In this document: positions 47,231 through 58,510 of the stretch, in pieces
How the letters are laid out: each line of letters opens with the position of its first letter
How positions within the stretch are numbered: position 1 is the stretch's first letter
Assembly (NCBI GenBank): GCA_930367215.1
Contig: OV884058.1
Coordinates: 106,663,802 to 106,727,801, forward strand
DNA: 64,000 bases
Direction: 5' to 3'
Source of the DNA: Pollenia angustigena
Taxonomy: Eukaryota > Arthropoda > Insecta > Diptera > Polleniidae
Notes under the pieces: model-generated
What the model was told of the DNA's origin: nothing
The model's database searches: none
The model's input: the letters and a program-made list of their open reading frames with translations, nothing else
Program-made: the position numbers and the translations under genes

Positions 47231-49058
47231 GTCTTTTTGACTGATTTTTAAAGTTAAATTGCATGATTTGGTAGCGTCAAATAAAATGTTAATTTTATAT
47301 CAGGTGTAATTTGCTTTCAAATCGGGTATTATTTCTTCTTCTCAAGTGCAATTTTGAATTTTGCTGGTGGTAACACTGATGAATATAAGCTTAGTAGAAT
47401 ACTAGTATGTAGCAATCGGCTCATAAACGACCTAGTTATGGAAAAATAACTACATTTTTCTTTCCAAAATGTTGGGTTTGGCCCAATAACGCTAAAATTT
47501 GGTCCTCCATACGAAGTAGAAGAAATAAATTTCCCTCAGATATTTTTAACATAAAAAGAGTCTTAAACATGATGGCCCTTATAGACGTGTACTTTAGGCC
47601 TTTGGTACAATTTTTAACAATATTGTGAAGGGCCTTTAAGAGTCGCCAGAGCCGAAATAAGCAGTTTTACTTGTTTTTTTTTTTGATCTGGAACTAAACT
47701 TAAACTGAACTAGAAAGCTTTGCTTAAGAAATTAATTGTTTTTATTTATAGTGCGTAGTAGGCTTTTGCACTAAGTACATTTAAATTCAAAAACATTTGC
47801 TTTTTTAAAAATTCTCAGAGTAAAGCTAAGTACAAAAGGGAATCAAAGCAAATAAATTCAAAACAAAAAAAAACAAATAAAAGAAATTATTCTCTTTATA
47901 CGCTCAGAGTTCTTGTATTTACTCATTCTTACTCACTATAAATAAATTACAGTAAACATTTTTTTTGCTAATGTTCTGTAAGTACTTTGCAAGATTCTTA
48001 TTTTACAATGTGGGTATTTTAAGCATTAAATGCAAGCAATGGTTATTGCTTTTTAATTTGTCTTATTTGCAGATTATTACTAATTATTAAAATAAAAACT
48101 ATTACTTTGTGTTACCGTTATTTATATTTTGTCTCTTTTGGTAATTTTTATAGTTTTAATACAGTATAAAATAAAAATAAAAATAAAAATTTTTCTAGTT
48201 TTGATTTAAGTCTTTGTCTTCTCCTGTAAAATTTTTCCAACGCAACTTATGGCTTTTGTAAATTTAAATGACGATATGTAGGTAAATATTTTTACGGAAA
48301 TTCTCTTGGTTTTTATTTTTAGCATTAATTTAGCAGTTAATTTTATGGAATATACATATGTATGTACATACGTATCTAGGTATACCTATATAACTATTGC
48401 TATGTTGATAATTTGATCATAACATCAAATTAAACAAAAGCGAAATTTCATACAAACAAAATAAAACTTACAAAAATACTCAAGTATTTTAGTAAATGGT
48501 TTAAGAACTTCTTGTCTTAAGTCCAAACATGTGCATGTTCTTGTTTTTATTTTGCTTACTTCTTACCATGCTTAAGACTTGCTTTATTTATTTTTTTCAA
48601 AAACAATAAACACAATGTTTGTTTCTTATAAAAGAGAACAGCAATTGTCTCTCTAAAGAGAAGGTACAATAAAACAAATACACGAAAAAAAGGGAATGTG
48701 TTTAAGTATTTGTTTTTTGTACTTTTGCAACAGCCTAGTGCGTAGGGTGCAACTTACTGTAATATATATAATAAAAATATTATAAAATTATATAATAATA
48801 TTTGTTAAGTTTTCAAATAGTTGCTAAACAAATTTACTTAGCTTCATATACATATGTTTGTGTTTTTTCTATTCATTTCCACTGTTCATGGTTGCATTAA
48901 TTTTATAATCCATGCAATAATTTTATATGCAAACTATTAAAGCGAAATCCAGTTATATTTGCATACCTAAAACAAAATTCTAATAACAGTTTCTAACACA
49001 ACAAACTTTAACATTTCGCGAGTATTTTGTGTTTTTGTTTTAAGTCAAATTAATTTCA
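47231..49058. other. Upstream region of cuticle gene 2
   Basis: No element ends recognised from 47650 to 49050, the longest repeat-poor stretch next to a gene here. It may hold the regulatory sequences of the gene. Confidence 0.4.
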
Positions 49059-49102
49059 TATAAAAACTTAAAGATTTCAAAAACAAATCATCATTCAGTT
49101 TC
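49059..49102 (+). promoter_or_regulatory. Core promoter of cuticle gene 2
   Basis: TATAAAAAC at 49059-49067 and TCATCATTCAGTTTC at 49088-49102. The TATA-to-TCA spacing is 31 nt (A at 49090), as in the other three genes. Confidence 0.8.
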
Positions 49103-49135
49103 TTCCGATAAGACGAATAACATCACATAAACAAA

Positions 49136-49453
49136 ATGAAAATCTTCATTGTTTTCGCTGCCCTCTTCGCCGTTGCCTTGGCTGCCCCCGTTGACCAGCA
49201 TGCCGAAATTATCCACAACGAATCTGATGTTCAACCTGAAGACTACAACTTCATTGCCGAAACCTCCGATGGTACCTTCAGGAAGGAAGAAGGTCATTTG
49301 AAGGATGTTGGTACTGAACACGAAGCCATTGTCGTTCATGGCACCTACTCCTGGGTTGATGAAAAGACCGGCCAAAAATTCACCGTCAACTATGTTGCTG
49401 ATGAAAACGGTTTCCAACCCGAAGGTGACCATTTACCCAAAGCCGACTACTAA
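49136..49453 (+). CDS. RR-1 larval cuticle protein, copy 2 of 4
   Basis: 105-residue secreted cuticle protein with signal peptide 1-16 and chitin-binding RR-1 domain about 37-101, core G69 to P101, ending GDHLPKADY. It differs from copy 3 only at residue 3 (I instead of F). The start is fixed by the signal peptide and by the conserved 46-nt leader after the predicted start site. The 3' UTR closely matches copy 3 (TAAATAGGCTGAGA...), so duplication or gene conversion reached beyond the coding region. It lies 18.1 kb after copy 1 on the same strand, and the space between is filled with transposons, including the BEL provirus. Confidence 0.94.
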   Translation: MKIFIVFAALFAVALAAPVDQHAEIIHNESDVQPEDYNFIAETSDGTFRKEEGHLKDVGTEHEAIVVHGTYSWVDEKTGQKFTVNYVADENGFQPEGDHLPKADY

Positions 49454-49511
49454 ATAGGCTGAGAATTAAGTGATCGTAGAACACTTGTTAATTTGTTGTA
49501 AAGATAAGAGA

Positions 49512-49517
49512 AATAAA
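49512..49517 (+). terminator. Poly(A) signal of cuticle gene 2
   Basis: AATAAA lies 59 nt past the stop and is followed by AATTAATTTATTT. The same arrangement follows copies 3 and 4. Confidence 0.7.
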
Positions 49518-49661
49518 ATTAATTTATTTAAAAAAATATATGCATCTACATGTTTTTTTGATTGATTTAAGTGTAAAGGAAGGATTTATAGAAAAGGTAC
49601 TCCCAGATTTTTCCAGTATAAAGCAAAAACAAAACTTGTTTTAGATAAAATTTAAAGTCTA

Positions 49662-49840
49662 ATGGCCGTTTTCTCATTACACGATTATCTCTTTTCCCAA
49701 CGAAAAACTGCACATTAAAGATATTTGGTTTTCTCAATGTCTAATTTGCTTTTATTCTGTCGCGAAAATAACCAGCACTCATCTGCCAATTAGTTATTTT
49801 CCTTTTATTTGCCGTACAGATAAATTCAATCAGCTGACTA
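49662..49840 (+). mobile_element. ATGGCCATTTTCTCA element, copy 3 (half)
   Basis: Starts AATGGCCGTTTTCTCATTAC and matches copy 1 to the 'CAATCAGCTGACT' block, then stops. It lies about 200 bp downstream of cuticle gene 2. Confidence 0.7.
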
Positions 49841-50485
49841 GCAGCCAAGGCGAATTCATAAGGTGACATTTTCCAGTCATCTGTTTGTTGTTTATTTTTT
49901 TGTGTGTATACTGAATGTCGAGATTTGTTTACATTTTGTGAAAAAATTAATTCAAATTTAAAATTCAATAAAAAATTTCAATAGTTGAAAAAAAAAACTT
50001 ATTTAAATTATATAATACAAAAAAAAGTGAAAAAATATAAACACAAGAAATTAATAATGCGTAAGGAATAAGTGGAGCCACAATTAATTTGCAATTGAGG
50101 AGTTTCTTAAGCAATTGTGTATATTTTATTAACAAAAAAATTTCCTTTTTTATATTTTCAACAAATATTTTTGACATTCACTCTAACTTTTTACAAAAAC
50201 AAAATACATAGTATTTTTCAATAAAAAGGGTTAGCTAGCATAACTCTATCTCATGATGCGGTCACCTTTATAAATCTGCCAAAGGGTTTTGAAAAGTTAG
50301 CTCGCGCTCCCGAAATATCGCTACCTAAAGATTTTGAATTTTTTGAAACGGCGTTTGGTGTAAGAAAAAAAAATATACTAAATGTACTTCTGAGCTAAAA
50401 TAGTATTTCAGATGTCTTCAGTAGAATTGTATGGCAATTCATTGCTTAGTATATATTAACCCTCAAACACTTATTTTAAGGGGTA

Positions 50486-50772
50486 ATTTTTGTCGTTTTT
50501 TTACCTTCCACATAAAAGTATACTAAAATGACACTTAAAATGGTTAAAATGTTTCACGAATATTTTCTGTATAAAATTTCACTAGGGGTCTTCTATGACA
50601 CAAAAAATTGTGCAATGTATGTAAAATGGGTTTTCGAAAAATTCAAAAATTTCAAGGCCCGGAATTTCGAAAATCCATTAACATACATTGCACGAAGTTT
50701 TGGTATTATTTTAACCCTCTAAAGTGGCCTTTTAGTATACTTTTGTGTGGAAGTTAAAAAAAGGACAAAAAA
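50486..50772. mobile_element. ~287-bp TIR element with TTTTTGTCG ends
   Basis: TACCTTCCACATAAAAGTAT then ACTAAAATGACACTT at the left pairs with AAGTGGCCTTTTAGTATACT then TTTGTGTGGAAG at the right. An inner pair CAATGTATGTAAAATGG with CCATTAACATACATTG also folds. Confidence 0.7.
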
Positions 50773-50809
50773 CTTTAAAACTGCATTTATTTGCCAACCC
50801 ACGGTAAAA

Positions 50810-50954
50810 TTTTTTTTTTTTTTAAATTTCCTAAGCTAATACCGCTAAGCTATATGCTTGTCTGCAGGAAAGAAAGTAGAGTCTCTGGCGGGAATCGAAC
50901 CCGCAACCCCGGCGCTGATAGACTAGCTCACTACCATCAGTCTACCGGGGCAGC
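50810..50954 (-). repeat. tRNA-derived SINE
   Basis: On the minus strand, a head GCCCCGGTAGACTGATGGTA contains a box A-like segment, followed by GGGGTTGCGGGTTCGATTCC. The B box GGTTCGATTCC (50891-50901) is perfect and the T-arm stem pairs. The 3' acceptor strand (CAGAGACTC) does not pair with GCCCCGG, so this is no functional tRNA. A body of ~70 nt and a poly(A) tail (T-run at 50810-50823) follow. Confidence 0.75.
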
Positions 50955-51338
50955 AGTAGTACATCCGGCAATTTCTGCCTTCAGCATAGCTGGAGTTTGG
51001 TTGCATTGTATAAAATTTTTTTTCAACGGATCTCCGTTTTCTATTAAATAGTTAACCATTTGCGAAAGCTTTTACTGTCTTATAAATAAAAGATTTTTTG
51101 CTTTGAATTTAAGAAAACTGACGAAAAAGTTCATATTTTCTTTTATGAGGACTATTTTCAAAAAATCAATTTGCGACGTTCTAATTCGTTCAGTGATATT
51201 TTTCCAGGGCTGTGGAGACGGGGTTGAAGAGTCGGAGTTGAGGTTTTTGATACGGAGTCGAAGTACCACCGAAAACCGAAAATATTTTTTCAAAAATTTT
51301 TTTTGAAATAAAAAAAATTTAAGAGGTTCTGCATTAAA

Positions 51339-51824
51339 TATCGACCCCTTTGCGTGAAATGATCGTATATGCCAATGTTTTTGAAATTGAGTTCTTAATG
51401 CAATCTTGTTCTACATTCAAAGAAACGTCACCTGACAAAATATTTGGCCATGTCACAGAGTACAATTCCGTTCGGAATTGAAGAAAACATTTTTGTTTGT
51501 TGATGGAAAGTGTATTTTGATAGTTTTATGGCCTTTCAGATACAGACAACTCCCATACCGTTCATGAAAACAAAAATGGTTTCATTCCGCAACATTTTTT
51601 CGTCATTTTCTGAAGCACCAAAATACGGAATGAATTCCGTTTCCGAACGGAATTGTACTCTGTGACATGGCTGGATTGTAGGCGAATTCCACTTCGTTAC
51701 TCCAAAAAGCACATGTATATTTTCATTTTGATATTGCAAGCGAATGCAGAGAAAAGTAGAAAACGCCTGTCCTGTGAAATTTGGTTTTTGTAACATACGA
51801 TAATTTCGCGCAAAGTGGTCGATA
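51339..51824 (-). mobile_element. TATCGACCCCTTTGCGCG element, copy A, split
   Basis: ~253-bp unit in inverted orientation with ends TATCGACCCCTTTGCGTG and CGCGCAAAGTGGTCGATA, interrupted by 51445-51674. Confidence 0.8.
51445..51674. mobile_element. 230-bp MITE nested in copy A
   Basis: Ends GGCCATGTCACAGAGTACAA and the inverted AGCCATGTCACAGAGTACAA, continuing TTCCGTTCGGAA. ATT repeated at 51442-51444 and 51675-51677; copy B shows the undivided sequence CAAAATATTGTAGG. Confidence 0.8.
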
Positions 51825-52570
51825 TTTTGAAGACAAAAATAAGGAGTCTCTAAGGCATGTCCTTTTCTATGTTTTTATGTGACCTAAAATTGCAGTTGGT
51901 AACAAAACTATTTCAAAACTATCGCTTGGCATTTTCTTCAAAAAAAAAAAACTAGCTGGTTCACTTTTAATTAAAGTGCGTCAAGAAATCGTTGATGAAA
52001 TAGAGTCAAATTAGGGAATTTAAAAATGCAAATTTGTAAATAAGTTTAATTTGATATATTTTTTTTTTTTATAAATCGTATATCGACCCCTTTGCGCGAA
52101 GTTATCGTATGTTACAAAAACCAAATTTTACAGGACAGAAATTTTTCTAATTTTCTCTGCTTTAGCTTGCAATATTAAAATGAAAATATACATTTAATTT
52201 TTGCAGCAACGAAGTGGAATTCGCCTACAATATTTTGTCTTTGAATGTAGAACAAGATTGCATCAAAAACTCAATTTCAAAAAAATTGGCATATACGATA
52301 ATTTCGCGCAAAGGAGTCGATATATTGAAATATATTTTTGTAGCGATGTTCATATATATGACTGGAAATCTGCTGTATCTCCTGGGTGAAAGCACTTAGT
52401 GAACAACATTTTAAATTCCAAACTTCAAAGTGAAAGATAATAAAAAAAAAAGAAAAAGGAACTCGAAAAAATACGTGCCATTGTTCCAGATATAATTCCC
52501 ATCAATGTGGGTGTATGCCCGCAAATTGATTTAAGAATACTTTGATCTACTCATTTTGGGGAAAATTTGG
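51825..52570 (+). repeat. Dispersed repeat R, copy 1 (split by a MITE)
   Basis: Pieces 51825-52080 and 52324-52570 match, in inverted orientation, 58060-58510 (shared 'AAAATTGCAGTTGGT.ACAAAA', 'ATATATATGACTGGAAATCT', 'AAAGTGAAAGATAATA'). Class unknown; no coding frame. Confidence 0.75.
52081..52323 (+). mobile_element. TATCGACCCCTTTGCGCG element, copy B
   Basis: Ends TATCGACCCCTTTGCGCG and CGCGCAAAGGAGTCGATA. Inserted in the repeat 51825-52570; the copy of that repeat at 58060-58510 (inverted) shows the undivided target AAATCGTATATTGAAA. Confidence 0.85.
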
Positions 52571-52592
52571 AGAGAAAACAAATTAATAAGGC

Positions 52593-52870
52593 GGTTTAAT
52601 GAAATTCTGAAATTTGTCCCCTGCAGCGCCCAGGATGCCCCTAGACGGGTCAAATGTATGACCAACCCCACTTTGTATTTCATTCCTATCATTTATTTCT
52701 AACATACCTACCGGCTATTCCCATTTATACAGGGAGCTCCCATACAAAATGTTTAATACAGGCTAGAAAATAATTAAAGAAAAAGTCCCATAACTGCAAA
52801 GGAATCGCCCCTAAGAGGATAACAGGTATGACGAACCTCCATTAGCTTTTCGTCCTTAACATTCTCTCAA
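52593..52870 (-). repeat. Fragment related to the interior of the Transib-like element
   Basis: Read on the minus strand, about 52593-52680 matches the interior of the 35088-36163 element around 35522-35605 (shared AAAGTGGGGTTGGTCATACA then TTTGACCC). A looser relative follows to about 52870. No CACAGTG end is visible, so it is an internal fragment or a separate family member with lost ends. Confidence 0.6.
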
Positions 52871-53445
52871 AACATACCTGCCCTTTATCTCCGCCGCTTA
52901 GGGGGACTCCAATACAAATATGGCGTTTTATGAAACTTTTAATTTAATAAAAAAAATCAACTTTTGTGATTTTAATAATTTATGGCTTGTTTTGTTTGGT
53001 GCTTTCTATTCTATACGTGTAGAAAATAAGCTGCATTTCCAATTTTTTATGCCGTTTTAAAAGAAAAATTTAGGTTACTTTAGGAAATATTAAAAACGTT
53101 GAAACTTGGCTAATAAATTGTTTTTTTTTTGCCAACAAAAAATGTCATTCTAAAATTATTAAATTAAACTGAATTGGACAACTTAGTTAATAGTGCACCG
53201 AAAATTCAGTAAAATATCAAAACTAGTTTCTATGTTATTGCCAAAAAAATCGAAAATATTTTGACTTTCCTCAGCGCTAATTAAATATTCACAAAACTTA
53301 AACAAAACATGAAAATAAAATCTAGTTTCATATTAAAAAAAAAAAACAAAAAATTTACATAAAAATATTTTAATCAAATGTTAAAAAAAACAAAATTTAT
53401 ATTAAAATCTATTACTCTAAACTTTAAAACGAAAGTGAATTATCA

Positions 53446-53489
53446 TATAAAAACACTCAGATTGTCAGACTAAATCATCATTCAGTTTC
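53446..53489 (+). promoter_or_regulatory. Core promoter of cuticle gene 3
   Basis: TATAAAAAC at 53446 and TCATCATTCAGTTTC at 53475-53489. The predicted start A at 53477 is 31 nt from the TATA box. Confidence 0.8.
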
Positions 53490-53522
53490 TACCGACAAGC
53501 CGAATAACATCACACAAACAAA

Positions 53523-53840
53523 ATGAAATTCTTCATTGTATTCGCTGCCCTCTTCGCCGTTGCCTTGGCTGCTCCCGTTGACCAACACGCCGAAATTATC
53601 CACAACGAATCTGATGTTCAACCTGAAGACTACAACTTCATTGCCGAAACCTCAGATGGTACCTTCAGGAAGGAAGAAGGTCATTTGAAGGATGTTGGTA
53701 CTGAACACGAAGCCATTGTCGTTCACGGCACCTACTCCTGGGTTGATGAGAAGACCGGCCAAAAATTCACCGTCAACTATGTTGCTGATGAAAACGGTTT
53801 CCAACCCGAAGGTGACCATTTACCCAAAGCCGACTACTAA
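53523..53840 (+). CDS. RR-1 larval cuticle protein, copy 3 of 4
   Basis: 105-residue secreted cuticle protein with signal peptide 1-16 and RR-1 chitin-binding domain about 37-101 with the motif YVADENGFQPEGDHLP. It has one residue difference from copy 2 and one from copy 4 (D104 here, E104 there). The start codon lies 46 nt after the predicted transcription start. The 26 nt ending in its TATA box (ACGAAAGTGAATTATCATAT then AAAAAC) are identical to those of copy 4, so the duplicated unit includes the proximal promoter. It lies 4.1 kb after copy 2 and 8.1 kb before copy 4, all on one strand. Confidence 0.94.
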   Translation: MKFFIVFAALFAVALAAPVDQHAEIIHNESDVQPEDYNFIAETSDGTFRKEEGHLKDVGTEHEAIVVHGTYSWVDEKTGQKFTVNYVADENGFQPEGDHLPKADY

Positions 53841-53898
53841 ATAGGCTGAGAGTTAAGTGATCGAAGAACACTTGTTAATTTGTTGTTAAAATAAGCGA

Positions 53899-53904
53899 AA
53901 TAAA
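53899..53904 (+). terminator. Poly(A) signal of cuticle gene 3
   Basis: AATAAA lies 59 nt past the stop, in a 3' UTR nearly the same as that of copy 2. Confidence 0.7.
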
Positions 53905-54543
53905 ATTAATTTATTTTAAAAAATATATCTACATGTTTGTTTGTTTTACAATTTTATTAAAAGGCACTCCAGGGTTTTTCTAGAGTAAAGCAAAAACCGC
54001 CAACTTTAATTAAAACTTGTGTGAGGTTTAAAATATTTTAAAGCGTGACCTTTTCTGTTTCCTCTCTCCGAATATAAAGGTGTTCTTTAGGCGGATAACT
54101 GGAAGTAAACAGCACTGTCTTCTGTTTATGCGGGTAGTGACGTATTGCCGCCACTTGGCATTATCACATTTCCTGAATAGAAAAATTGATTTGAGGACAT
54201 TCTGAGCCAAAGTGAGATGCTCTATTTTCATGTTATGATAATTTACATGGACCTTTCTTTTTTTTAATTATTTCCTTAAAAGTGAAGAAAATCGTGGTTT
54301 TTGACAAAGTTATAAAGAAAAATTAAAAAAAAGACCGGCAAACCCGATTTTTGGTAAAATTTCGACTTGAGCGAACTCTAAATCTTTTCCGAAAAATCTA
54401 AAAAAAATCTCAAAAATACTATACCCTATAAGCTTTGAAACTCGGCTTGAGAACCAAAAAAACTTTTTTTTTTTGGGACACACTAATGTCCCTTATCTCT
54501 GGCGTATATATTTATCTGTGGTGTTTTTCTTAATTTTTACATG
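53905..54543. other. No gene seen
   Basis: Downstream of cuticle gene 3; AT-rich. 52870-53445, 55652-56500 and 58511-59293 are likewise empty apart from simple ACTCCGACTC repeats at 56340-56425. Confidence 0.4.
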
Positions 54544-54545
54544 TA

Positions 54546-55651
54546 CACAGAAAAAATTATTTTTCCAATTCAAACAAAAAATTTGTAGAATCAAACAATT
54601 TTTTGTCTGAAATCGGTCCTATAAAGAAATTCGCATATTCAAACAATTAATTTGCATTTTGTTTATTGAAAAAAACACTGTTTTTTCAAACAAATAATTT
54701 AACTGAATCAAACAAAAAGTTTACTGAAATTCATATACTAAGGGGGTAATTTTGTTGTTCACTTCACCTTGCGTTGAGAAAATTTTCATATAAAATTTTT
54801 TGAATTTTCAAAATTTCAAAAAATTTTATATGAAAATTTTCTCAACGCAAGGTGAAGTGAACAACAAAATTACCCCCTAAATTTCAAAATAAAAAAAAAA
54901 GGTTTTTGCACAAGCAATGATGCGCACACAAGCAGGCACTTTATTAGAAGATGATGGCAGAGAGAGCAGAGCGGCCGGCTGGCTTTGAGACACATTTTTT
55001 TGTTAGAATAATTTTTGAACGAAGTCTTTTTTTATACACACAATGTTTTTCGTCATCACTCACTGTTGCTGTATCCTTTCCTTTGCTAATGAAGAAGAAA
55101 TGTTACCCAAAAACGGCGACAGACCGACTCGATATGTTTTTCGTCATCATTATATTTTTGTATTTGATGTATTTAAGCAAACAGTTTGAAAAAATTGAAT
55201 ACGGGATTTTGTTTTTTTTTAACCAACTTTGAAACCAACCAAAAATTTATTTTGTTTCTTATAATGTTGTTGTTTTTTCTGTTGTTTAAAAAGAGTGAAA
55301 CGTTTTTTTACCTGCTATTTTTTTGTTTTTTTTTTTTTTACTTCAAACCTTTTTTCTTCTTACTGTTGTACTTTTTTAAAGTGTCCAAAAATAGACTGTA
55401 TGTGTTTTTTGTTGTAGTTCTTATATTTCACATTAGGAAGTGTTGCTTACGATCAAATAAAAAAATGCAAAAAGACGACAACATTAAAAAGCGTTAAATA
55501 TTTCATACAAAATTATGAAAACTTGAAACTAATAACGCGTGTATTATATTTTTGAATGGTTGTCAACATTTTTGTTGGTTAAATAAAAATCAAACAAAAA
55601 TTTTAATTGAATCAGTAAAAAAATTTGTAGAAATTAAAAAAATTTTCAAAC
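54546..55651. mobile_element. CACAGAAAAAATT element, copy 3 (3' truncated, carries a MITE)
   Basis: Collinear with 33219-34230 up to 'TTTTCAAACA' at about 55651, then lost. It is interrupted at 54742-54877 by a 136-bp palindrome. Preceded by TA at 54544-54545. Confidence 0.8.
54742..54877. mobile_element. 136-bp palindromic MITE, Harbinger-like
   Basis: Two 63-bp arms that are exact reverse complements around a 10-bp loop, TTTTCAAAAT. Ends are GGGGGTAATTTTG and its complement. Flanked by the 3-bp duplication TAA (54739-54741 and 54878-54880). The copy at 33219-34230 has a single TAA at the matching place, so the insertion is read to the base. 3-bp duplications and G-rich ends fit PIF/Harbinger MITEs. 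Confidence 0.9.
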
Positions 55652-56507
55652 ATGTCTTACCTACTGGCTAAAGTGTAGTGTATTTTACACCATCGATTTT
55701 CAACCGTAAGTTAAAAAGGCAAACAATAATGCAACTGTTGCCATATTTTAAACGAAAATTTAAAGGAAATAACACGTAGGCAAAATTAACGTTAAAATTA
55801 CGAAAATAGTTTTACTGGATAGGGGAAGATAACTTTTAGGCATGAGCACGACCAGATATCTGTTTGTAGAAATTACGGGCATAAGCGGTTGAGTTTCGTT
55901 TCCATGACAGATCTTTTTGACGACAGATATACAATGTCATCTGCGTATGTTAGTTCTTCAAATTGGCCGAACATGAACAGGAGATGCCCCTTTTATCTAT
56001 GAAAGACCTGGTCAGAATGTCATCTAGCACTACAAGAAACAAAAGCGTAGACATTAAGCATTCCTGTTTTACTCCAGTCTGGGGTCAATATCTTATGAAA
56101 GCATATTTTTGTAAAGAATTCGACACTTGAAACCGTTGTAATGGGCTTTGATAAGTTTAATAATATTTGAAGGAATATTCCAAGGACGTTAGGAAGCCCA
56201 TATGGCATCTCTGTAGATGCTATCAAAAGCAGTGGTAAAGTCCTCAAAACATGCATGAATTCTTTGCTGCCATCTATGAAATTGTTCCAATACAATGTGT
56301 TGTGTATGATTCTGATCAGTTGATTCGACAAGAAAAAATGTTAACTCCGACTCGGACTCCATGCGTTGGAATTTTTAAGAACGACTCCGACTCCAACTCC
56401 GACTTAAACTCCAACTCTTGCCTTGATGCTAAATGTATATGTGCCTCGTCCATATTTAACCTTTAACCTTTTTTTAAATGCAGTACAATTTAAATGGTTA
56501 AATACAG

Positions 56508-56906
56508 CGCATAATGAAGCACTTCAATTAGAGAGCTCTTATAAAGCATTAAATGATAAAGAATAAAACATACAAAAAAGCTGCTGTTTTAGTGCTGACA
56601 ACGAAGAAGGTTTTAAAGCGAAAAAAATAAAAATATATTATGGTTTACGAAAATGATTGAAAAAGGCATATAAACAAGTAAAACCAAAACATTAATGAAT
56701 ATGTTAATATAGGTAGCCCTTAAAAAAGCACTGTAGGAGCGCTTTGTTTGCATGGTAAAAGAAGCGCTTATTGTCAGCAGAAAATAGTCCTCCAAACCGG
56801 GAACACCCCATACAAAAATCAGGCATCCCATCAGCAGGTTTGAAGCGATTTGAGGTATGATTTCATACAAGAACCCTGCTCCTTTTGGAGCACATTTTTT
56901 ACTGGG
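56508..56906. mobile_element. CCCAGTAAAAAA element, copy 2 (inverted, one end lost)
   Basis: Reverse-complement match to 19959-20399, ending ACATTTTTTACTGGG at 56906. The opposite end is degraded. Confidence 0.7.
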
Positions 56907-57239
56907 ATATATGTAGCTCCTGTTTAAATGGAGTAAATTAGTTGAACTTTTTGATTCTGAAATTTTATGCCTTTTACCATTTAAAAATTGAAACCAACTG
57001 AAATATAAAAACAAAATAGATTTTATTTTGGAACGAACGAGTTTTGCTACGAATTTTCGAGGGAAAAGAGTTATGCTACAATCCATATGGAATAAAACTA
57101 GTTTTACAACACACTTTAGCCCACCAGGAAATTTAATCATTAAACCTTAGTATATTTTAAAAGTTATATAAATTTGTTGAAATAATGCAAACATTGCTAA
57201 AAACGTTACAATAGCTCTGTAGGGGAGCGATTTCCGAGG

Positions 57240-57859
57240 GGAGGACCATATAACCCAGCTTTGGACTACAAAGGAATAGTTTTAAAACTACTCCATGGTA
57301 TACTCAAGAGGATTAGTTTTGAAGTCGTTTAAAAACGAAAGCGCTACGTTAAAAAACGAAGAAATGTCGTCTCACTACAAACACCCCTGCAAATAATATT
57401 CGACTACCTGATCCATTTTGATAAAATGGACTACTCCGTGAACTGGTCCGATTTAATGCAAGTATGGACCATGTCATTGTTAAAAAGTGTTTGTAGTGAG
57501 ACGACATGTCTTCGTTTTTTAACGACATGCTTTCGTTTTTTAACAACTTCAAAACTAATCCGCTTGCGTATACCATGGAGTAGTTTTAAAACTACTCCTT
57601 TGTAGTCCAAAGCTGGGTTATATGGTCCTGCCCTAGGACATCGTAATGTTAAATAGACCATGTTTTTTCCATACGTTTGGGTTACTTTTGGACTAGTCCT
57701 GGTCCCTTGTGGACTACTCTTTACACGCTTGTTTGGACTGGTCCTATTATTTGCAGGGACTTTTTAACAATGACGTGGTCCATGTTTGCATCCGATGCAA
57801 AAACCACTCCACAGAGTAGTCCATTTTATCAAAATGGATCAGGTCCAATATTATTTGCA
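57240..57859 (+). mobile_element. CCCTGCAAATAA element, copy 4, split by copy 3
   Basis: 57240-57384 plus 57761-57859 are collinear with the right two-thirds of copy 2. The left third and the terminal GGG are missing. Confidence 0.75.
57385..57758 (-). mobile_element. CCCTGCAAATAA element, copy 3
   Basis: 374 bp, exactly the length of copy 2, inverted. Two-base flanks AC. It is inserted into another member of its own family at the sequence CTACAAACACTTTTTAAC. Confidence 0.85.
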
Positions 57860-58059
57860 CGAATTGGTTGCACATTTAAGACTCAAAGTAGCAGAGCGGA
57901 AAAATTTTTTATTTTTAAAAAAAAAAGTAACCAATATGGAAAAAAGTACACAAGTAAACATTGGAAAAGAATGTAACCTATTTTGGTTAAAAGTAACCAA
58001 AACGGCAACACTAATCCACATTGTTGTTGTCCAAGAAAATATAAAATTGTAAGTATTTA

Positions 58060-58510
58060 TTTCCGCTCCAATTTTCCCCAAAGTGAGTAGATAAAAGTTT
58101 TCTCAAATCATTTTTCGATTGATGGGAATAATATCTGGAACAATGTCAGGTATTTTTCCGAGTTCCTTTGCGTTGTTTTCTATTATCATTCACTTTGAAG
58201 TTTGGAGTTTATAATGTTGTTCACTTAGTGCTATCACCACAGGCGCTTCAGCAGATTTCCAGTCATATATATGAACATCGCTTCAAGAATATTTTTCAAT
58301 ATACGATTTATAAAAAAAAAAATATCAAATTGAACTTATTTACAAATTTGCATTTTTAAATTCCCTAATTCGACTCCATTTCATCAACGATATCTTGGCG
58401 TACTTCCAACAAAGATATATTGAAAATGTCTGCTAAGTGGAACGAACCAGTTTTGTCACCAACTGCAATTTTAGGTCACATAAAAACATAGAAAAGGACA
58501 TGCCTTCGAT
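58060..58510 (-). repeat. Dispersed repeat R, copy 2 (uninterrupted)
   Basis: Inverted relative of 51825-52570 lacking the TATCGACCCC element, and so a record of the empty site. Confidence 0.75.

Noticed and set aside
50881..50951. Functional tRNA gene
   Set aside because: T-arm and B box are good, but the acceptor stem does not pair and a poly(A)-tailed body follows; called a SINE.
55186..55497. 103-codon Phe/Leu-rich frame, possible membrane protein
   Set aside because: Arises from T-runs inside the CACAGAAAAAATT element and is not kept in the other complete copy.
56613..57140. 175-codon frame on the minus strand
   Set aside because: It crosses the end of the CCCAGTAAAAAA element and unrelated flanking DNA, and has no recognisable domain.
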